NCBI RefSeq assembly: GCF_051622035.1
Contig: NC_135365.1
Span: 9,280,001 to 9,344,000, forward strand
DNA from: Arctopsyche grandis
Lineage: Eukaryota; Arthropoda; Insecta; Trichoptera; Hydropsychidae
Direction: 5' to 3'
DNA: 64,000 nt
In this document: one piece after another, positions 21,854 through 35,600 of the stretch
How positions within the stretch are numbered: position 1 is the stretch's first letter
How the letters are laid out: the number at the start of each line of letters is the position of its first letter
Position numbers and translations under genes: made by a program
Notes under the pieces: generated by a model
Databases searched by the model: none
What the model saw: only the letters and a program-made list of their open reading frames with translations
What the model was told of the DNA's origin: nothing

Positions 21854-22615
21854 ATTGTGGATGTGGAAACAGGGAGAGCATTGGGTCCAAATCAACCAGG
21901 TGAAATGCGTGTGAAAAGTCCAAATAGGTTTATGGTAATATTTTTTAAATAAAACCAATATGTTATAAATGTTTATTCATTATTTTTCAATCGCTTCCTC
22001 AATATATATATTTAATATCAGGAATACTATAACTGTCCAGAGGCGACAGTTGCTGCTTATGACAACGACGGTTGGTTCAAAACAGGTGATTTTATGTACT
22101 ACGACGATGAGGGGTATTTTTATGTGGTTGATAGAATTAAGGAATTGATCAAGTATAGAAATTATCAGGTAATTATCATGTTTAAAACAATGATAATTTT
22201 TAATATGAATTTTTATATAATGAGTTAGTTTGGTTGATTTTTTTTTATAGATCGGAACAATCGAATTGGAAAATGTAATCTGCAGTATTCCAGGAGTTAT
22301 GGTTGCAGGAGTTGTTGGAGTTCCACATCTTGAAGATGGAGAGCATCCGATGGCCTTCGTGCAACTCGCTCAAGGAGCTGAAGTGTCAGCCCAACAAATT
22401 AAAGACTATGTTAAAGGCAAGTGAAAAATACAAACAAAATGTATTTTAAGGTAGATTCATTACCAATTTGATGAATTTTGAGTTTAGATAACATGTCAGA
22501 CAGTAAGCAGCTGAGAGGAGGTGTGGTATTTTTAGATAAAATACCAACTACGCATATTGGAAAGATTGAGCGGAAGAGTTTGAAGACTATGAAAGACGTG
22601 TACAAGGGTGAATAG

Positions 22616-26518
<3,903 letters not shown>

Positions 26519-26671
26519 TTAAAGCAGCGGAGGGTGTACGATTCGCCTTTCGACTCCGTTTCCAGCTTTAGACATGGCAATCTTATGTTTTCTGTGCAAT
26601 TCCGTAACAGTGATGGCCACCTGGACCACACCTTTGCCTTCTAGAACGTCTGCCGCACAGCACATCAGCTT
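26519..26671 (-). CDS. Lrch: LRCH distal alternative last exon (soluble form)
   Basis: 153 bp (50 codons plus TAA), acceptor GATGTTTCAG, phase 0 like the proximal exon. It encodes KLMCCAADVLEGKGVVQVAI then TVTELHRKHKIAMSKAGNG, which closely fits the canonical end of the LRCH CH domain ('iLeekG..qVavTVq.L'). The product ends RIVHPPLL with no membrane segment. It lies 3.6 kb downstream of the proximal exon and is GC-richer than its surroundings. Confidence 0.85.
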   Translation of the reverse strand, partial: KLMCCAADVLEGKGVVQVAITVTELHRKHKIAMSKAGNGVERRIVHPPLL

Positions 26672-29600
26672 CTGAAACATCAGAGACAACATATCAATCA
26701 GATTCCGTTATCATCCGATAATATATCAACTTGGACGGAATGTGTGCGAATCAAAATAAGATTTATTTTTTATAAATATTTATTCATTTGAAAATATAAT
26801 ATTAGATGCAACCCTTAGACAATATAATAGGGAGAATTACACTCTCCAAGCAGTGCAAAATATATAAAACAACAGTTATAGTTTTTTTTTTTTTTAAATA
26901 ACAATCAATCTATAAACAAACGTTAGCTACATATATAAATGCTCTGCGAAATAATTACGAATAAAGGCAAGTATTCTAAATCCTCTTTGGTCTGATATAA
27001 AAAAGCAGCACTCAACTAGTTTTACATTCAGTTATTGATCATTTTGAAAAAAACAATTCAATTCGAAAGTTAACTGGTTTAAAGACCTCAAGTTATTTAT
27101 TAAAAAAAGTGTTATAAATACTGTCACAATCACCGGGATATGAGGAGTGTGGTTTTCATTTTAGATCAGTCTTTTTGATAGAAAATATGTATATTTTATA
27201 AAAAAGAAAATGCATATCGTCACTACAATTATGTATCATATAGCAAAAGGCATTATGTATCACTACGGTATATTGAATGAATGAAAATATGTACTTATTA
27301 AGATTGTATTATTATATATAATTAAAATTTATTAAAGAAAGTCTCTCGACAATGCAGTCTTTAAAAGAATTTGGAATGATTCAATTAAAAAAAAAACTGA
27401 AAATTGAAGACGTTTAGTAGTTGAGAAAGAGTGTATAATAATATCTACTTTAAAATATATGTAAACATATGGGAAAAAAAACCCAAAAAACAAAAAAGAA
27501 AATTAATAAATAGGAAAAAACTCAACGTAATTCTAAAATACTAGGTTAATACTTTTTAACATGATTTGTACCTTCTTTTTGGGAAAACAACTAATCATTT
27601 ATCTTATAAAATTAAGCAATGATATGGAATTCTTGAAAATAATGATATGTTTGTACATTTGCTCTCGAATAAATAGCGATTGAATTATGAATATGAATGT
27701 TTTAAAATTGAAACTGGGATAATGAAAAAAAAAAATGTTTACGAAGCGAGTGATGACTAGAAATTTTTTAAAACTAAACAAACCGTCGAGTTCTACACAA
27801 CATAATAATACATACATAAAATTGTATTTGGAATTACACAATATAATAATCCTTACGTAGGTTGTTAATATATATATATGTATATACTAATTCGTTGAAA
27901 ATAAGTACATTTTGTCGGTTAAAGAAATGAGTGTAAAAGTGACTAGTATATGTTATATTACATTACAATAACGTTAAATTCATATGAATATAATAATTAA
28001 ATCAATCAATAAAATATATAGCCATCGAGATAGTCGTCGGCGATGATTCAAAAATCATTTTCAAGCATCAAAGTTTGGCATACCTAATAAGTATACTAAA
28101 TTACTTAATGAGAATCTACATTTTACAAGTGTTAGTATATGTATGTATTATATATTTTTGAATAGCTAATTATATATATGTATAATAAAATATTTGCACA
28201 TTCAAAAAAAAAATTCATTAAGCACATGTTATGTATTATATTATATTAATATTATAAAATGTAGGGTCACACAAATTTTCAAACACGCATCTACGTACAT
28301 ATGTTTTGAAAAAATAATGAATTTATATATATATTTAAAAAAAATACTACGTATTAATTATATAAGTAACGAAATAAATAATGAGAAATCTTCCCAATAT
28401 CCAAATATAAGGCATTCCACACTCTCCGACTTACACTTACATACGATTAGTCTTATCAAGACCCAGGAACTCCACAGCATTCCATATTCGCATACATAAT
28501 AAACAACCGTTCGGCCGATACAAACAATCAATACAATAACCTTAAGATCACCGTATATAAAAGGCAATATTTACGGAATAAAAAATTAACAGTATACATT
28601 ATTATGCAAAGGCTGTGATTGTTTTAACTTTCACAAAATATCAAATCTCCTCCTTGGATGTTATCACATTTTTCTCATATGTACTTTTTATACTTTCGTT
28701 TATGATTTTAAGTATATATTTTCAGTCGCATTTCGTTTCAACACATATTCTATATGTTTCAAAAATTACCAATCTAGAAGTCAAAGTTTCAGTTACCTTA
28801 CATACTTCACTCAGTTGAAAACAAATAAGTATAATTATAATATAAGCTTATTTTCCTCGAATATAATATTGGTCACACGATCGTCTTCCTCTATATATTA
28901 AGTCACATGAATTTTCTGCATTTATAATCTAATTCATTGTTAATTTAAAATACCCGATATTTTATATGTAGCTATAAATGTTTTTAATTTCAATAAATAT
29001 TTATAAAAGTTGTAGACGTTTATTAATAGTTTAGGAATATTGTATAGAAAGATACGTTATATAGACGATGTGAAAATTTATTTTTGTAAACATCTACCAG
29101 TATATCTTGATATGATTGCTTTTTCTATTTTTACTATTTTGATTGGTTCCACTTTTGTTTTCCATTTTTAAATAAAAACGAGATATGCATTTAAAAATAA
29201 TCGATTATTTTGTATATTTTACAGTTTAAGTGTTCACTCCGGTTTGTTTACGAACATACTAGTTTGTTCATACACGAACTAATCTGGCCAATTATACTGC
29301 AGACAAAAGAAAAAATGTACAAATGAACTATGCAGTTTGTTCATGCACAAACTATTAAGCATAAGTATTCTCAATCGTTTGTCCTATCCTTTTTGTATGA
29401 ATGCTTGCCCTGGGTTGTAATATTTAAAAAAAAATGAGCTGAAACGGGAATTATAGCAACACTGTAATGCAGCTTCTATAGGATTTCCCTTTTAAATGCT
29501 TGGCGTTTTGACGGTTCGGTGATAACTAGTCAAATGTGAACCGGTCACAGGATAACCGGTCGCTCTAGATCGGTCACACGTGATCACCCGTCACACTAAA

Positions 29601-32600
29601 ACTGGTCACACCCTAAAATCGATCAACCAGTTTTCTCGTGACCGATTTTAGGGTGTGACCAGTTTTCTCGTAACCAGTTTTAGTGTGACGGGTGATGATC
29701 ACGTGTGACCAATCTAGAGCGACCGGTTATCCTGTGACTAGTTCACATATGACTAGTAGTCCGTTTACCGTTTTGACATCTCAAAGGTTTTGACAGCTAA
29801 AAGTTTCATTCTACATCTGATGAAGTCTATTTGAAAATAGATTTTGACTGTTAGCACTTCAACTAAAACCAATAGTTCGTGAATGAACAAGCTAGTATGT
29901 TCATAAATGAGCCGGGGTGAACACTTGGACTGGAACATGTATACTTTTGACACGTTTGAGAAAAGATGCTTTGACACGCTTAAGAAAACGTAAGAAGACC
30001 AAAATTTATCATAGCGACAAATTATATAGTAAGTCTTTCAAGAGTTTATTAAACTGTAACAAATCGGGTGATATATTGTATTGTCTGTGTGCTTCATTGT
30101 ATTTCAAGATATACTGGTTAATATTATACCATAAAATGATAAGAAACAAAAGATTGTATGACACATGTTAAATTTCATAGCAAAAGTTATTAATTTTTTT
30201 TATTATCAATCCCTAAACTATGTATATATATGTAGACTACATTTATAAGCTCATATAAATTAAATTCTTAGTTCGGTAATGGAAAGATGTACAGAAATAT
30301 AAGTGACGATAAAAAGAAGATGATGCAAAACCGAGAAACCATTTTATCGTATTCTTTTGTTTGATACATAAAATTTACGCTTTCATTTTGAATAGTATTC
30401 AAATTGTTCTTGATGTCCAAATTCATGGCCGTTCGTTTGCTGTTGAAATAATTAATCCTATCGCTGACTCGAACCACGTCAGAAGACGAAACATCGTAAC
30501 CTTGGCCTTTCGAACTGGTCGAATTAAGATTTTCATTCATCAACGGCACAACAACATTTATCTTATCCTCGACTTTGGAATACATAGAATAATTAGTGCA
30601 ATAGAGAGACTCTTTATTAAGGTTCTTATCGGCATAGCCATTGTTATTTTGCAAATTGGACGTTTCATTCGCATTGTTTTCGATCGCTGTGTTCTCATCG
30701 GCGATCATATTGAAATTGCTGATGCAGCGGTCTTCAGCATATCGACTGCGCTGGATCGATTTGTTCGCAATGTTCTTGTGATTGAAGTAGGACACGTGGT
30801 CAGAGACGTCGTTGCTTTTGTCGAAGCAATTGTCGTTATCGTCTATTACCGTGGTCGTTTCGGACTGGTGGATTTCGTTAGAAAGCATCGACACTTGATA
30901 GTTCTCGTTAGCGTTACTCGAAGCGGTGTCGTCTTGCGTTAAAGGGGTGGCTTCATAATTTAGAGTGGCGTGTGCTGCAGTTGTCCTGAGCTTTAGTAGT
31001 GCATTGACTGTCTTAAAGATGGCCGCCGTTCTCTCAAAAGTACCCACGTCTTGGGAAACTGGTTCCTGTGACAAGATGTCATGTGGCTGACAAACTGCAT
31101 CCTGCAACCACAACACACGCCACCGTCAATTACGAGCTCCATTTTAATTTCAAATATTATTTTAGCCACAACCTCTGAAAAACTTAACCGTCTAATATGT
31201 ACTAACTCAAGCAACGAAATACAATACTTAAAAGGTGCTAGTTTGAAAGTGGTCCAAGTTAATATATTAAATGAATTATTACGGAACAGGAAGATTAAAC
31301 AATCTGAAGAGTGTTGACATTTGTTTCAAACTGTTTAACCATAGTCATAGTAACCGTCAGAAAAGTAGCATAATATAAATTATTTGCATTAAAAGTTACG
31401 CTACTTCTCTGCTGATCGTTTCAAATTAGTGTTAAATTTTAGTATAGATGAAATATTTCAAAATAACATCAATCAATACACACCTCTTCAACTCCAATCC
31501 TTCGACAGGCTTCTAGGAAATTATCAACATTTCTTCTACATCTTGCCATGGTTAGTTTCGGCTAAAATAAGAAAAACAAAGTTAGCAATAAGAATATAAT
31601 TATAATAAATGAAGCTTATCTCTTGTCTGAGTACTATAAATGATACTCAAAATGACTTGAAAGATTCAGAACATTGAATTTTAAGTCATTGCATGATCCA
31701 CTCTTCAGACCAGAAAGCGTTTTATTCATTATTAATACCTGAGCAGCTGATGGAACGTGGACCGAAGCAACAGATCGAGGGCATACATGATTAGCAAGAT
31801 GACAGAGTACGACACCATCAGATAACGCCGGAGCAATATCACGTGGAAGAGACATTTTCAATCGGTTTTCAATAATCTACAATAACAAGTTTATGATTAA
31901 AATAAAATAAAGAGCATTGAAATGAGTATTAAAATTTTTGTTAATAAACTTACACTTCTCAGTTGTTGAATTAGTTCCGATTCCTCTTTGGCTCTGTCGA
32001 ACTCTCTCTTCATGGTGAAGCTCAATTTATCCGGCGGTGAATCTTTGTTCCAGTTAATCCGACTGGTGTTGTTTCCTAAGCCGGGCGTAGAATTATTTAC
32101 AAAGCCTACAGTCGTGGTCAACAGTTTGGGTGAACCGTTTTGATCTGTTGGATTTGTATCAGTCGGTGATGTTTTATAGTTTCTCCCAAGCGAATTGGAT
32201 TTACTCGAGGGTACGTTGTTGTGTGTCATGAAACTGCTCGAACCTTTTATAGGAGACACGGGTTTCATATAAGATCCGTCATAGTTCCGATTCTCGCTTA
32301 AGCGTGTCGTGTTTTCAGAGTTGAGATTGCCGTTGCTGAGAATTGGCGATAAAGAATTGTTGCTGTTTGATACGGGTATGGCCGTCGGAGTAAAAGGCTT
32401 ATTCGTACTCCTCGAAGGCACCACTTTCTGAACGGGCTTCCTATTCATCGACGCATCGTCATTTTTATGCAAGGTATTATTGATTTGATTGGAGTTTTCG
32501 GAATAAGTGCCTGGTTGGTATAAAATGTTCGATGGGGTGAGGAATTTTTTGGGTGTGGAATGATTGGAAGACAGAGTGTTTGTTGGAGAATTCTGTGCCA

Positions 32601-35600
32601 CCGCTGAAGGTAGTGATGGATTTGAAGAAACGACGCTTCTATGATGGTATCCGTTAGCGACCGGAGAGTGTGGAGTTGAATATGAATGGTTATTAGTGGG
32701 GGTTGGAGTCGTCGATGGCGGAGAAGTTTGTTCATTGCGAGGTCTATAAACGTCTTGTTGTCTCTGCTGACGTAGAGCTTCCTTATATTGCCTGAAATTT
32801 CAAATAAAATCGTCTAAACTCACTTAAAAAATAGTACATACTACTTATATAGGTAGTATGAAGTATGACAATTGAGAATTCATTGAAATTATCAGATCTT
32901 GTTATCGAATAGTGCTCGTAAGCACTAGCGTGGACCAAAATTATAAGTGGAAAGCATTAGATATATACTGAAATCTATATGGAGCAAGTCATACGATTTT
33001 TTTGTTTTGATTTGGACCACGCTAATGGAGCGCATTGTAAGAAATTACCTATATGTTTGTTGATGGCTAATTGATTTGGTTTTATCATCTCCGTTTGACA
33101 TATTATTACCATCGGGGGATATACGAGATCTGTAATACATAAATTTATTTAATAATAACAAACATGTGCCACATTCAGGCGAGGGTTAAAGGGTTAATAA
33201 TGGATGCTCTTCGGTTATTTGTGTTAGGAGGTTAATTTTCATACTTTGTTCATAATTGAATGTCGCTGTATTATTTCATATAATTTACCCGAGTGTCGGA
33301 GTTGTCGGTGGTGTTTCAGCCGAAAGACTGTGCGCCCGAGATAAATGTGCCGGTCCAGGAGATATCGTCGACGGCGTAGACGGAGTTGATCGACCACTGC
33401 TTTGAGAGCCTAATATAATCGGCATAGTAGCGTTTTCCTCGACGACTAAAACAATGACAAAAAAAAAACATCAACGACACACATACAAACGAGTTATCCT
33501 TCTGAGTTGAACTTCAATACGGACCTAATCCATCGGAAGACCATCGTTTTTCACCACCGTCACTGGTGCTATAACCGCTATCTACATTATAACGAACTTT
33601 ATGCCTCAAACCGTCGACTACGAATGAACTAGGTGATTGGGTATGAGTTATATTGTGTGATAAGTTATTGAGATTACTTTGTTTTGCCGATCTTCTAGTA
33701 TCGTCTCCACGCTTTTGGAAACCGTCCTTATTTGCTTGATTTTCGAGATATTTAAAAATGTGTATACGTCCACGAACGCACACCTGAAATGTACAATAAG
33801 AATAAACATGATTACAGTAATTACTTTATAGAGTGCACAATAAGCCGCGAGTACAGTAGATTATACTCAATTACTCACCGTAGCCGGAGGAGAAACTAGA
33901 GGATTGTGTTCTAGTTTAAAATTAACAAGACTGGTCATGTGTCGTAATTCCAAAGGAAGAGAAGAAATACAATTACAACTAATATCCAATATTTCAAGTT
34001 GAAGATAAGTTATCTCTACAAAGGAATAAAAATCAGTATAATTATTACAATTCAAAATTTATTTTAAATTTAATCCGTGTGAAGAGACTAACGTAGAGGT
34101 AATAATCCGAGCTGGTTGTTTCTCAAATTTAGAGCTTTGAGATTTGGAATATCGCCGATGGTCATGGGAAGTTGTGAAATTTGATTGTTGCTCGCGTCTA
34201 ATTCAGCCAATATCGACATTTTGCCAATCTCCTTGGGTAGTGACGTCAATCTGTTATTCGATAATAATAATACTTGAAGAGGTAGTTGACACAGCTCTCG
34301 AGGGACTTCAGAAAGCTGATTATGACTGCAAAAATATATAAAACATAAATATAGTTATTAAATAGTGACCAATAACACTGGGCAACAAAAAAACCCGTTT
34401 TTACTTACCGGAACGGAGACTTACCAATCATTACTAAGTTTGACCAACTGAATTTGAATATGACAATGATTTTTGTTCACTTCTCGATTATGAAATATAA
34501 GCGTTTAAAAAAATACGCAATTATTACAATTTTTTGGCTTTTGCAGTCTCAAATTCGAAATTGGGTATTATTGTGTCAAAATTGAGTATTTGAATCAAGA
34601 GTCAGATGTTTTATCTATTGATTTTGATTTTTTATTGCTTTAAAATGTCCTTTAAGAGTCCCGTTAACTTAATCCAGGGTCTCTATTGTTCACCCACGAA
34701 TCCACTTATGTAGACAGTGGATACTCTCTCTCTCTCATGTTCCCACGTTACAATACGCTAGATAATTAATTATGAGCATTTTAAAGCAATAAAAAATCAA
34801 AATCAATAGAAAAAAACATCTGACTATTGATTCCAATACTCACTTTTGGCACAGCAATACTAGATTTTGAGTTAAAGACTGCAAAACCCAAAAATTTATA
34901 AAAATTAGGCATTTTTTTAAACGTTCATATCTCATAAACGAGGGGAAGCCAACAAAAATCTTTGTCATATTCAAATACAGTGGGTCAAACTTAGTAAAGA
35001 TTGATTAGTCTCCACTCCAGTAATTTTTTGTTGTTGCTCAGTGTAATTGGAGACTTTTTACGAGAGACAAATATCAGATGAAATTCGCCTTTCTGAGATA
35101 AAAACTTCACTATTTGATTCAATCGCTCTGGCAAAGAATGTTAGGATTCATACTATCGACAGAAGTAAAACAACACCGACACTATTCGGAGAACGTAAAT
35201 ATTTGATCTAAACACTTGGGTAACCCTATTTAGGACGGAAACGCGTTCCTGTTAATGGAACTTATTCAGTTGAGCTAACACTTTATCGACATTTGGCGAG
35301 GGAAACCCTCGTGTTATTTTTGAGGTAGAACCTGTGAGAAATACACGGCATATAGAGAAAAATCAATGCGTCAGTAGGAACATTGGGAGATTTGTACATA
35401 TAGGAAGCCCTCTTTTCTGTACAACCTGGTTCTACCCTCTTCAGAAGGGTAGAACCAGTTAAGGGGGGTTATCCTACCCCAATATAAAAACATTTGACGA
35501 ATACGGCGGCAATCGCGTGCAGAACGCTAAGTTTGGGGGTACCATATGCTAATCCAGAACTCAATCAATTTTTGGGCGACTGATACATACGTACATATGG

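Larger units (their letters stand above)
13585..22615 (+). pseudogene. Acyl-CoA synthetase / luciferase-like gene, copy 2 (probable pseudogene)
   Basis: Paralogue of the gene at 503-7982 with the same ten-exon layout: 13585-13674, 14001-14208, 14281-14476, 14555-14861, about 14941-15081, 15931-16063, 21854-21934, 22022-22168, 22251-22416 and 22488-22615. Exons 1-4 and 7-10 are open and keep the P-loop SSGTTGLPK, TGDFMYYDDEGYFYVVDR and the GKIE lid lysine. Exon 4 has two extra codons. Exon 5 has lost its acceptor (TTTTGG for TTTTAG), has an in-frame TAA at 14971-14973 and HAGSA for YGGSA. Exon 6 has TAG at 15970-15972 and is 10 bases longer. Intron 9 keeps the GC donor. Introns are also homologous, so the duplication is recent. 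Intron 6 contains a 3.5-kb LTR element. Skipping exons 5 and 6 would restore the frame but remove the YGxTE motif, so a functional enzyme is unlikely. Confidence 0.82.
26672..30267. other. Intron / 3' UTR between the alternative LRCH last exons
   Basis: AT-rich and without further recognisable exons. In the distal transcript it is the last part of an intron of about 4.8 kb. In the proximal transcript its upper part is 3' UTR. A nested inverted-repeat element occupies 29228-29926. Confidence 0.6.

Noticed and set aside
30361..30942. 193-codon plus-strand open frame
   Set aside because: It is antisense to the LRCH proximal last exon, shows no family motif and mirrors the codon bias of the minus-strand frame.
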